Shown in pieces: positions 18,401-23,666 of a stretch of DNA of 64,000 nt. Position numbers and translations under genes: made by a program. This stretch comes from Phycisphaeraceae bacterium (GTDB lineage Bacteria; Planctomycetota; Phycisphaerae; Phycisphaerales; SM1A02). The DNA lies in NCBI GenBank assembly GCA_015709595.1, contig CP054178.1, positions 3,601,205 to 3,665,204 of the forward strand. Reading direction: 5' to 3'. Position 1 is the stretch's first letter; each line of letters opens with the position of its first letter. A model generated the notes under the pieces. It ran no database searches. It was not told the origin of the DNA and was given only the letters and a program-made list of their open reading frames with translations.

Positions 18401-20964
18401 TAGAGCTTCTCCAGCGCGCTGGCCACGTCCGCCGCCCGCGCCAGCTTGAGCGGGAAGAGCCGCGTCTCGCGCTCGGCGCGGGTGGCGCCGGCGTCATTGA
18501 CGGTGTCCACGAAGTTGCTGATCTCCTCGTAGAGATCGTTGTGCGCCGTCACGATGAGCGTGTTGGTGGCGGCGTCGGCGTCGATCGTCACCGGGTGCTC
18601 GCGCCGCTGCTCCGCGGGTCGCGCATCATATCGCTGCCTGAGCATGGCGGCGATCTGAACCGCGTCCGCGGCGCGCACCTGCATGAGCCGCAGGGGCGGA
18701 AGATCGGACGGCTCGATGGTGTCGAGTTCGGCCACGAAACGCCCGATCATGGCGTGCTGCGGCTCCTCGGCGAGCACGTACAGCGAGTTGGTCCGCTCGA
18801 TGACCTTGATCTCCGGCGCCGGCACCGGGCGCGGACCTTCCGGCGTCGCCGTCTCGATCAGCTCCATCAGCGGAGCGACTACGTCCGCCGCTCTGGCGTT
18901 GCGGATGGGAATCATGCGGCCGTCGCGGAGGGGCGGCAGCAGACGGCGCGCCTCGTTCAGCGCCTGTTCGTAGAGCGACACCGAGCCGGTGCGGCCTGAA
19001 ACCAGCACGCTGCCGGTCAGCTCATCGAACTCAACATCGGGCGCCGGGGTCTCGTCGGGCGGTCGGTTGGCGATGAGCCGCTCGTAGACGAATCCGGCGC
19101 GCTCAAGCAGCGCGTTCACGTCGGCTACGCCCGCCACGGAGATCACGCGGAACTGGTGGTCCCCCGGCTGGGGACGATCGAGCGTGGCGACCAGGTTCTC
19201 CAGCACGGCGAAATGCGCTGGCGACGCGGTGACGAGCAGCAGATCAAGCGCATCAACCGGCTCGATCTGCGGCTCAACGTATGGCGTACCGTCCGGCGGC
19301 TGCAGCAGTTGCCGCGCCATGGCCACCAGCGGCGCTGCAATGGCGGAGGGTTCAGCGCTGGTGACCTGGAACTGACGACGCTCGCGTTCGACAACCGCGT
19401 TGGTTTCGACCAGCCGGAGGGCCTCGGCGAAGCGGTCCAGCGCGGGGCGAGCGCCCACCAGCGTCGCGGTGCGCGTCTCGACATCCAGCTCAACGGCCAC
19501 GCTGGTCGTCGGGTCCGCGGCGTCGGCCCGCTTCTCATAGAGGGCGCGGGCTTTGTCCAGCGCCGCCTGCGGGTCGACGGCCGCGATGCGAATCATCCGC
19601 ACGTCGCGATCCACCTTGGCCGGTGTATCCAGGATGGGCAGCAGCGACTTCACCATGTCCACGTCGCGCGTCAGCCCACTGATGATGAGCGACCGGCCGT
19701 CGGCGCCGGGGATCAGCTTGGTCGTCGCCGCCTGGCGCGGATTGAGGAGCGATTGGACCACGCCGGCGGCCGCCTCGGGCGTGGCGTGCTCCAGCGGCGC
19801 GATGACGATCGCCCGTTCGATCGAGACGTCGTCCCGCGGTTCGCCGCCTCCGTCAATCTCGCGAAGCAGGGCGGCGCTCTGGGCGATGTCGGTCTCGGAG
19901 CCGATCACCACGACGCGGTTGGTGTCCGCCAGCGGCAGCATGGTGGGCCGCTCCTGACGAGGCGTGCCCTCGAAAAGCACGCCCAGTTTCTGGATCGCAT
20001 CCGCCGGCGTGAGGACCAGCAGCGCGAACGTGCGGATGAGCCGCTGCTCGCCCGCCCCCGGCACGTCCAGCAGCGCGATGGCCTGCTCCAGCTGATCGAT
20101 CTTGGCCTGCATGCCCTTGGCGACGATCGAGTTGGTGCGATCATCGTGCGAAATGGTCAGGCCGCGGATGTTCTCCTCCTCGATCTTCTGCTGCTGACCC
20201 TGCTGGTTGATGACGAACTTCTGCACTTTTTCGGCCAGCAGCGCGCGCAGAGGCGTCATCAGCGCGCTGGCGCGGGCGTGACGGATCTTGAAGATGCGGA
20301 TCACGCCCTCCGGATCAGCCCGGTCGAGATTGGAGACGATCTGGAGCAGCTGCCGGATCTTGCCGGCGGTCTCGACGATCACCAGCGAGTTCTGCGCTTC
20401 CATCACCGTGACCGACCCGTATGCTCCCACCATTGCGGCGAGCGACGCCCCGAGCGGCTTGGCCATGGCGTTCTGCAGCGGCACCACGCACACGACGATC
20501 TGGTCATCCGTGACCGAGTCGGGCACCTCGCCCTGGTAGGTCGGCAGCGTCTCCTTCACCATCGCGTCAAGCTTCTGCAGATACAGCTTCGCCTTGTCGA
20601 CGCGCAGCATCACGCCCTGCGTCTGCAGCAGGATGTTCAGCACCCGCAGCGCCTCGGCCATCTCGTAGGCCTCCGGCGCGTGATACGTGAACGTCGCCTT
20701 GGGAACATCCGTCTCGCGCACCACGGGCAGGCCCGTCTCGCGCGAAAAGAACTCCACCACCTGCTCCAGCGTGGCGCCGTTGAAACTGAAGCGGATCTTC
20801 TTCGCCTGGGCGTCGGCGGGCGGAGCCGACGGCGGCGACTCCTGCATCGCCAGGCCCGGCCACCCGACGAACATCGCGAGAAGCATCGTCATCAACGCCG
20901 GCAGAAGCGCCCTCTGGCGGCGCGCGTCGGAAATGGTTCCGTTCATGTCACGATCCTTCATCAT
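6445..20964 (-). CDS. gspD: Giant type II secretion secretin with about 52 N-type repeats
   Basis: About 4,839 residues, six to seven times longer than ordinary GspD. A signal peptide (hydrophobic core LLPALMTMLLAMFVGW) is followed by an N0/STN-like domain at about residues 45-145. By eye I count about 52 tandem N1/N2-type secretin domains at about residues 147-4530, each 68-170 residues long. Each has an opening beta strand (such as RIFPLKVARAEE), a helix, a second strand with the signature D.RTNSLIV.A, and a helix ending LV..LD. A normal secretin channel domain fills about 4531-4780, with VTVADGQTIVIGGL and VPWISDLPILGALF, then a helical tail of about 60 residues. It is last in the gsp operon. 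The start at 20964 is chosen from a purine-rich ribosome site; 20991, 20961 and 20946 are alternatives. No frameshift is seen over 14.5 kb. Confidence 0.93.
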   Translation of the reverse strand: MMKDRDMNGTISDARRQRALLPALMTMLLAMFVGWPGLAMQESPPSAPPADAQAKKIRFSFNGATLEQVVEFFSRETGLPVVRETDVPKATFTYHAPEAYEMAEALRVLNILLQTQGVMLRVDKAKLYLQKLDAMVKETLPTYQGEVPDSVTDDQIVVCVVPLQNAMAKPLGASLAAMVGAYGSVTVMEAQNSLVIVETAGKIRQLLQIVSNLDRADPEGVIRIFKIRHARASALMTPLRALLAEKVQKFVINQQGQQQKIEEENIRGLTISHDDRTNSIVAKGMQAKIDQLEQAIALLDVPGAGEQRLIRTFALLVLTPADAIQKLGVLFEGTPRQERPTMLPLADTNRVVVIGSETDIAQSAALLREIDGGGEPRDDVSIERAIVIAPLEHATPEAAAGVVQSLLNPRQAATTKLIPGADGRSLIISGLTRDVDMVKSLLPILDTPAKVDRDVRMIRIAAVDPQAALDKARALYEKRADAADPTTSVAVELDVETRTATLVGARPALDRFAEALRLVETNAVVERERRQFQVTSAEPSAIAAPLVAMARQLLQPPDGTPYVEPQIEPVDALDLLLVTASPAHFAVLENLVATLDRPQPGDHQFRVISVAGVADVNALLERAGFVYERLIANRPPDETPAPDVEFDELTGSVLVSGRTGSVSLYEQALNEARRLLPPLRDGRMIPIRNARAADVVAPLMELIETATPEGPRPVPAPEIKVIERTNSLYVLAEEPQHAMIGRFVAELDTIEPSDLPPLRLMQVRAADAVQIAAMLRQRYDARPAEQRREHPVTIDADAATNTLIVTAHNDLYEEISNFVDTVNDAGATRAERETRLFPLKLARAADVASALEKLYPEPPMPLDSRGRPLPHLREPKEVFVSADANTNTLIVEAPAERMQSFVTLVEQLDRVQLPPQAELRTYRVERGDLNKIVETLNRIRDQLVKRPEDGSNPVQVTIEGEPQSRTLIVAGDEVTFRKVEQVLKDLSAVAVPREMRVIEVTRTDPADLAQRALAVYQDLTRDDPAASEVEVEVDADHGSIVAVAEPTAMVRFLAVINQLQASIGPPADVRLLTLQYAKPSGVVQFLEELTSNEIVRFGEGAGKQPTYFAMDRLNAVLVAARPDQHNIIKAVVDSLDKQEAQDMPPLRILQLRTADAQNFAAALMTQYNQRSADERRDRPVSIAADPNTNSLMVAAHPDLLPEIQAVVNDLNDMNRVGQDGREIRIFPLKVARAEELARVLDEMYPEPEPLYDARGRVIPGSKQPREVVVRADAQTNSLIVDAQSQRMAGFEQLVEQLDRQQLNDESEIRTYPVVHANLDALAASMRQLKDAGAFGAAGDRRAAITITTEPVSQTLVVAGPPEIYPKLEKVLQALDVRPAGPTTTMRFFRLTSARAETVAPMLRDILVARVATDVPGAASGASAEALLNVTADRKTNTIILSAPEAVMPMAELLIQQLDQGGSAAIDPVVRVRPLTFANAAEVTGALSQALPNLISKQTGDPVDVRLIPSGGANAIILVGLEGDLPQVEELIAGLDKQQDTESMDAESISLTYANAATIAPILQRLLTNQQKTDPRIVAQRLRTSRGQLDLTPEIQVEADARTNSVIVSGTRQTVELARTLVKELDKADDASDRTYATFTPGNAKPQTLIDTVRRVMESTRPTGRRSTLELIAEPNSGAIVIIGTQAETEQATELLAKWDADSLSAPAMDLKIIPLQHSDAAVLAGAVTPMLRDPARWPRELRELSERGIAVAQPTVTPDPASNRLLVSAPPQLLAMASELVSQLDAPRGSGVSDIRIFNLQVAKAQDVATAVQQSLAARAKQRPGEPAAVITAEPSSNSVIVTATPEQLTGVESIIASLDSGVGGADRPQVRAVFLKHARAETVAPVVEQLLASDDQIDLQQVPNWMRAEILRQRAGSEQPAAIRVAADTRLNAVVISASAQVLDVAEALVTQLDVDPTGRAPSRTVRVLTIDNADPAQLAGTLETLFADDDSGEPAPVIRVDAASETLIVRATPRQHEMIEAVASQVDRAAIGARREIGAVPIDPSRATAREVADTLKRLLDRRGAAGGNGGSRIEVITIEELMRSRSGGASESKREGAAGEGSAAEAQAPSAAGDQPDSSGEQSASASLDIRSALVLSLFAAMQDANSPKPATEGHQPPADSGDADVTIAVDEATNSLIVLGPPRAVERIRDLARQIQAEMPQLPGRVRYIALPPAVDASAVAQLVTQTLQQVLPPLPMQPGSPGPGRGQPTQQRVSILADTVNNALIVSANEVDFQTVADLLLALTQPAATDRVVVKVYPLERITADRAAESVRELIGVASPAGAGGVQRPRGQQTDRMRRNLELQLRAQGRTIDAVFDPSLIRVTSDPATNSVLVMGAEESIRFIDQFIELIDQRPTGPMASLKMFPLRHARAADVQRPLQDILNVRYDALDPALKRTTIRPAISIDARTNMLLVTASPEHLTEVETLLSSLDVELGESRHPLRMVEVKNILPSQAQRVLEQAVIGSDQQIRNSTTILPSDDAGMLLVRASPEVNTEIDAVLAEIDRDATRGFEVRTITLQRASAEAVADTLRQLYDDRAQMARQGRGQQSRGGRRVSIVGDAVSNTLVVAASDEDYQVITDLVSRFDSVDAIPTLQFRVFSLQHAKAVDIVQTVQELVQDLTWNQGPMIWGPWGPMFGGGGRSGGRGGAPQGTLAIRSDSRLNAIIATGEGDKFTVVEEIIRALDAPLTQGSERLVRLYPVRSADLAVVTDMIERTVGVGASSRARRPWDPPDPGQIIVRPFAQTRTLIVSGTTREHEEVASIINLLDKAGETPGQTLTVLPVEFARASDAARILNQFLVERAKATNRVDPPAVIVPSEAGAGGAGNLLISANEADLATIRDLLDRIDQPISDGRVIRIIALKKGDAQAVARIIGQVFGTRGGQGVVATADVRTNSLILNAPQQALAAAEEMVATLDSPPPSENMIIRIYALTGAQAAEAVRLLADTLDLNAQGETQGVAVKLDELEGESVVVQGKIIADRRSNSLIVRATPESFPVIDMLIQRLDEVPVKSPTEWRIIKLKNALAFDVALTLRQFLRQPASSDQPEPRIDYNEPENQLFISATADQFKQIESLLAEIDLPKARPVTRFVKLEYASAESVREALSFFYGPFAIHAKTPDQINTRIVANPPKSLLISAAEAEWENIQTYIKQFDSEEFDPSLQLRVIPLKWADATSVAQAINDAFQAQVQGGRGNDPRTQGRPTPPSNQGDGERRDQNQPPLVLVEAADWVRAGAEPQTNTVIVSANRDNMLKIEAIVAQIDNAEFAQGPAPRVIPVTVGSPTQFAQSLTEVFQQSRQGRGQPVGRQPVRIIANEASSSLIVRAEDDEFQQIVALSDALQQRAGEQGLNVHVLTLTAAPAARVEAAIRDAFQAKAQQTRQPLSIRSEPSGNSLIIACTAALFAEIEQTVKQLDSLQPAAGQGIFIIELQNVDPASATSIIQTIGLDKPQPPDSVSRLVTEPIRVSAMQGRNALIVIANPADRDTIVSILKAIDSEPAMAEVQMRMVRLTNAKASAVSQVLTQMLQPANQQANTPLARAIQEQVRRLSLRRNGANQPDLQLDLTKPIRLIPNDVSNTLIVSSTEANLNALVEIVASLDTLPITDAVVVQIIPLENIRAEDFQRIVNDLFTQGKSLGSRPGAQVQGVPSTTTGRALAGPIAMTVDGRTNTLMVAGSEEAVAFVEVMRQRLDSDVAVGWVEPRLIPLKHADAAELAATIQAILVDGAQNLPQSTPLQNQIARIRTAQGQGGAPGAASDVFVPMTRLVVRADEQLNALVVVGTRSNLDAIQELVAMFDIEQRSRDNRVRIYPVKHASASRLQTTISRLFDQQQQRQGVREEDRVFVTADERTNALIVSTSPRSFEVLESLLEKLDAQIPTEFAEIRSIPLRSAAAQRLATAIQQLMDARLERLRRVEPETAEMERATIVADTRTNSLIVAASNDSFGVIQRLVTELDTPSELAGGGMQVLPVTKGNVERLAEMVRQVMTRRYADVPQEIRNAQQPLVLTDPRTNSLLIAANPEDFESIRRMVADIEAIPMNPAVAITVVPVENKRAEQLAPKLQQLMADRIATLGPARTDADRVSIQADTASNSLIVAASDENLEVIRGLIDALAKAEQDSPAGVIEVINLARSRATDLIRVVDELYVQEQNRKRGDNTVRVTANDRLNALIVSASEQDVAAVKGLVERLEGRGNFPIVEIQTITLTAADPLEIVGLVEEVLRGPGTTGRRNAQQSVIFKLITEAAQEDGVVRQDATDEIEISTAIRETISLTPDRRTNSVIVAAPRESMTLIRKLIDSWDKSTASNQNLRIFTLQNADADATAKILAELFRTPNREVLTPVTEQPPAGLEGEVMPLSMTQLTTVPDERKQLAITVDSRTNSLIVAGTPRYLDLVEQVVQQLDSETGNERTQLVYPLKNAVAEEVARVVANFVDADQRKLLDTIPVDQLGAATRLLEREVTIIGDRKSNTLLVSASPRYMPRVMDMIQQLDVDPPQVLIQVLLAEITLDGGDEWGVKFNASRKFGDVNVGGGFGLASAFLSGMGVPNLSVAGTDFDLLIRALKSQGRLQVLSNPSIMAANNERAEIQIGETIRVPTGQSITSGQVVSTVEAQDIGVILNVTPTINPDGYVRMEINPEISNLSARTTQVNENFSAPIITKRRADTTVTVADGQTIVIGGLISDRFEIREEAVPWISDLPILGALFRSRSEQRAKTELLIVLTPHVITSPTDMPRSIRRSVEEATQDEIDRLSVPEEVKEQIRRGVLEGTGGLYDASGKRIDRPLDGLETKSTKSHRVDLP
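7373..20525 (-). repeat. Array of about 52 secretin N-domain coding repeats
   Basis: The repeats average about 84 codons. The most conserved part is the (D/E)xRTNS-(L/V)-IV-xA strand, visible in almost every unit. Units differ a lot in sequence, so the array is old, but some neighbours are clearly closer relatives (see the block at 16825-18710). Two units carry long loops. One near 14460-14770 holds about 90 residues rich in Ala, Ser, Gly and Glu. One near 12885-12960 holds a Gly/Trp/Pro-rich loop, WGPWGPMFGGGG. Confidence 0.85.
16825..18710 (-). repeat. Duplicated multi-domain block inside the giant secretin
   Basis: Three consecutive N-domains coded at about 18710-17990 match three consecutive ones at about 17550-16825 in the same order. 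Paired landmarks are PPLRLMQVRAADA with PPLRILQLRTADA, FPLKLARAADVASALEKLYPEP with FPLKVARAEELARVLDEMYPEP, and ELRTYRVERGDLN with EIRTYPVVHANLD. The period is therefore about five domains (roughly 1.16 kb), showing growth by copying blocks rather than single domains. Confidence 0.7.
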
Positions 20965-21015
20965 CGCTCTCTTCTTCACGGACAAGATCATTCGACTCCG
21001 TTCATGGCCGCCTCG

Positions 21016-21993
21016 TCATCGCCCGACGGGCTGACGATCGCGCAGCGTGGTTCCGACGGCGATCAGAAACCGGCTCTCTCCGATGCGAAACTCCGCCTGG
21101 TCCCCGCGAACGGCCAGCAGCTCCGCCTCATTCAGCTTTCCCCCCAGCGCCAGCGTCACGCTCTCGCCGGACTCGCGATTGAGCAGCCAGGCCTCCGGCC
21201 CGCGACTGCTTTCCGTGACTGCGGTCAGGGCCCATTTGCCGTAGGGGAACGGCGGGGGCTTGACCTCCGCGGGCGGCGTCGGCGGGGGCGGCGGAGGCGT
21301 CGCCTCCGTCACGCGCACGGGGGGCGGGGGCACCTGGAACGGCTGCATCGCCGCGAACCGCGCGTAGCGGTCGAACGATGCCGCGTCGTATGACGCCAGC
21401 ACCGCCGACCCCGCGTTCGGCGAGGGCTGGCGACCCGGCAGGAACATCGTCGTCAGGCGCACCGACACCTTGACGCGCGAACCATCCGCGCTCGGGTTGA
21501 GCGACACGGAGTTGACGCGCTTGTGCCAGGGCTCGGCTTCGATGCGATGCACCAGCCGCAGCGCCTGCTCCAGCGAGCCGTCTCCCGTCACGGTTCCGTC
21601 CATTTCGAGGAAGTCGGCGGTCCCCCTGGCGGGGTTACGACCCATGCGCCGCGCCGCGGGCGACCCCCTGGTGACCGGCTGGCCGGTGGTGACGCTGGTC
21701 GAAGCGAGACCAATCTCCTCAACGATGCGGTTGAGTCGTTCGCGCAGCGCCGCGTCCACCACTTCCGCTGAGCCGCCCAGGGAGCCATCGGCGATCTCCT
21801 GCAGACGGGCGCGCATGGCGCGCAGGTCGCGTCGCTCCCTGGAAAACTGCTCCAGCACGCGCTCACGCTGCTGAATCTGCGTCAACAGATCGGTTCGCTC
21901 GTTGAAGTAGAGCGAGTTGGCCGCGGTGCGCGCCAGCAGCCCCACCGCGACGGCGGCGACAGCGCCCTTGATGATCAACGCGCGCACGCTCAC
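21016..21993 (-). CDS. GspM-like inner-membrane protein with GspC/PilP-like C-terminal domain
   Basis: 325 residues starting from the GTG at 21993, which overlaps the gspL stop as GTGA; the frame stays open upstream but that part is antisense-like. One N-terminal membrane helix (ALIIKGAVAAVAVGLLA) is followed by a coiled coil (about residues 30-70), a GspM/PilO-like ferredoxin-type region (about 80-190), a Pro-rich linker, and a C-terminal beta domain (about 255-320). That last domain, with WLLNRESGESVTLALGGKLNEAELLAV, resembles the HR domain of GspC or PilP, which contacts the secretin N0 domain. If so, M and C functions are fused next to the giant secretin. The family assignment is structural inference from sequence pattern. 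Confidence 0.6.
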   Translation of the reverse strand: MSVRALIIKGAVAAVAVGLLARTAANSLYFNERTDLLTQIQQRERVLEQFSRERRDLRAMRARLQEIADGSLGGSAEVVDAALRERLNRIVEEIGLASTSVTTGQPVTRGSPAARRMGRNPARGTADFLEMDGTVTGDGSLEQALRLVHRIEAEPWHKRVNSVSLNPSADGSRVKVSVRLTTMFLPGRQPSPNAGSAVLASYDAASFDRYARFAAMQPFQVPPPPVRVTEATPPPPPPTPPAEVKPPPFPYGKWALTAVTESSRGPEAWLLNRESGESVTLALGGKLNEAELLAVRGDQAEFRIGESRFLIAVGTTLRDRQPVGR

Positions 21994-23666
21994 AGCGACT
22001 CTCCTCGTTCGCCGCCGTTCCGCCGCCGGGCCGTCGCGCCCCCGCTTTCCGCGCTGCCCGTCGGTGCGCCGTCGGCCTCTCCCGCCGACGGATCGCCCAC
22101 GCTGGTCCGCAGCGTGAGCTTGAAGGGAAACGGATAGCGCTTCCCTCCCGAGGTGTCCGGACCCGCCGGACGGGCCTGGTATTCCTGGGTCTGGACAAAT
22201 TGCTGACGGAACCGATCGACGACCGCCTGCGAGGCGGCCTCTCCCTCCAGCGAAATGATGATCTCGCGCGGCACGCTCCATCGCTTGGCGGCGTCCGTCG
22301 CCCGATCGTTGTACTGCACGCCGTTGAACCGCTGCGATCCGGCCCAGCCGTCGAGCACCAGCTGGCTTCGATCGGGCAGGCGTCCCTCGAGCTGCAGCAG
22401 GTGCTCCAGCCAGTTGACGCGGGCCTCGCCCCAGCGGTCCAAGTGCTGCAGACGCCAGTACTCACGCTCGTACTCGTAGTGTCCGGGCGTTTCCGCGCGG
22501 ATCTGCTCGGAAAGCCCGGCCAGCCGGGAGCGCATGTCACTCAGCCCCCGATGCGCCAGTCCGTAGGCGCCCACCGCCAGCAGCAGCAGCGCCCCGGACG
22601 CCGCCAGGGCGTACTGACGAACACGGGCGTTCCGATCCGGCGCCCGGCGCGGGTTGAGGAAGTCGAACGAAGGCGCGCCGACGATCGGCTCCAGCAGCAG
22701 ACCGGCCAGCGACCACGCACCGGCGAGTTCGTGTTCGCCCGCGATGATGCGCGGATGCGTCGTCAGCACCTCCGTCCTGACGTTCATCAGGTCGCCGATC
22801 TGCTCATGCGTCAGCCGGGTGACCGTCGAGTCGCCCACCACGAAGGCGCCGCTGATCTCCGGCGCGTCCTCCACCACCCGGTAACTCATCCAGGATCGTC
22901 GCGTTTCGGTCACCACCGCGTCGGCGAACTGACGCGCGTCCTCCGCGTGGGGCACCTCCGCCGCGCGGGAGAACCGCACACTGCCATTGGAGAGCACCAT
23001 CAGCTCCACGCCGTCGCCGGTTACGTCAATGCCCAGCCAGGCGGTCTGATTGTCGTCTGTGGTTTCGTTGAGCGTGCGAACGACCGTCGCCAGCCCCATG
23101 CAACGGAGCGACAAGCGCTCGATCCGGAGTCCGGCGGCCCTGGCCACTTCCCGCACGTGTTCGATCGTCCGGCGCTGAATGGCCGCGACCAGCACCACCG
23201 TGCCTCCACCGGCGGGCACGGCGACGCCATTGATCGCAGGCGGGACGCCTGCACCACTGACAGCCGCGCCGCTGACGCCCGAGTTGCCGGCGCCGACTTC
23301 CATGACGGGCACGAAGTCAATCACCGCTTCCGAGGGATCGAAGGGCAGATCCCGCTGCATGGTCAGACGGACCATGTCGGGCAGCTCATATCGGTCGGTG
23401 GTCGGCAACGTCAGCCGCTTCAGCGACACCTGGTCACGTGGGATGGCGAAGACCGCTTTGCCGCGCGGGAATCCGGCCTTGCGCAGCAGATCCCCGGCCC
23501 ATTCGCCAAGCGACACCGGGTCATCCGGCTGCACCGAGACGGGAATGTCCGCCATGAGCACGCGGCGGACCCGCAGCAGATCCCCTGAACGGGATACCTG
23601 CACGGCGCGGAAGCGCCGCTTCGAGTAATCCACCGCGAGATGACCGCTGCCCGCCATACCGATCAT
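21990..23666 (-). CDS. gspL: GspL/PilM-type platform protein with PilN-like C-terminus
   Basis: 558 residues from the ATG at 23666, which overlaps the gspK stop as ATGA. The N-terminal half is an actin-like PilM/GspL cytoplasmic domain: it opens HLAVDYSKRRFRAVQVSRSG and contains AIPRDQVSLKRLTLP, close to PilM. A membrane helix (YALAASGALLLLAVGAYGLA, about residue 345) is followed by a coiled coil and a periplasmic PilN/GspL-like domain. GspL links the GspE ATPase to the inner-membrane platform. A 17-base palindrome codes SGAGVPPAING near residue 140, probably an inserted loop. Confidence 0.8.
   Translation of the reverse strand: MIGMAGSGHLAVDYSKRRFRAVQVSRSGDLLRVRRVLMADIPVSVQPDDPVSLGEWAGDLLRKAGFPRGKAVFAIPRDQVSLKRLTLPTTDRYELPDMVRLTMQRDLPFDPSEAVIDFVPVMEVGAGNSGVSGAAVSGAGVPPAINGVAVPAGGGTVVLVAAIQRRTIEHVREVARAAGLRIERLSLRCMGLATVVRTLNETTDDNQTAWLGIDVTGDGVELMVLSNGSVRFSRAAEVPHAEDARQFADAVVTETRRSWMSYRVVEDAPEISGAFVVGDSTVTRLTHEQIGDLMNVRTEVLTTHPRIIAGEHELAGAWSLAGLLLEPIVGAPSFDFLNPRRAPDRNARVRQYALAASGALLLLAVGAYGLAHRGLSDMRSRLAGLSEQIRAETPGHYEYEREYWRLQHLDRWGEARVNWLEHLLQLEGRLPDRSQLVLDGWAGSQRFNGVQYNDRATDAAKRWSVPREIIISLEGEAASQAVVDRFRQQFVQTQEYQARPAGPDTSGGKRYPFPFKLTLRTSVGDPSAGEADGAPTGSAESGGATARRRNGGERGESL
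23236..23252. repeat. 17-base palindrome inside gspL
   Basis: GCAGGCG-GGA-CGCCTGC, perfect 7-base arms. Read on the coding strand the loop is TCC and the frame gives Gly-Val-Pro-Pro-Ala. It is the best-preserved member of the palindrome family also seen in gspK, acs and argC. Confidence 0.75.

Noticed and set aside
6445-20964. Possibility that the giant secretin is several genes joined by an assembly error
   Set aside because: The frame is continuous, every segment has the same repeat type, there is one signal peptide and one channel domain, and no duplicated N0 or channel domain is seen.
14911-21393. Three more long plus-strand frames (14911-17049, 17089-18999, 19156-21393)
   Set aside because: Same antisense composition, no start-site features and no recognisable domains.
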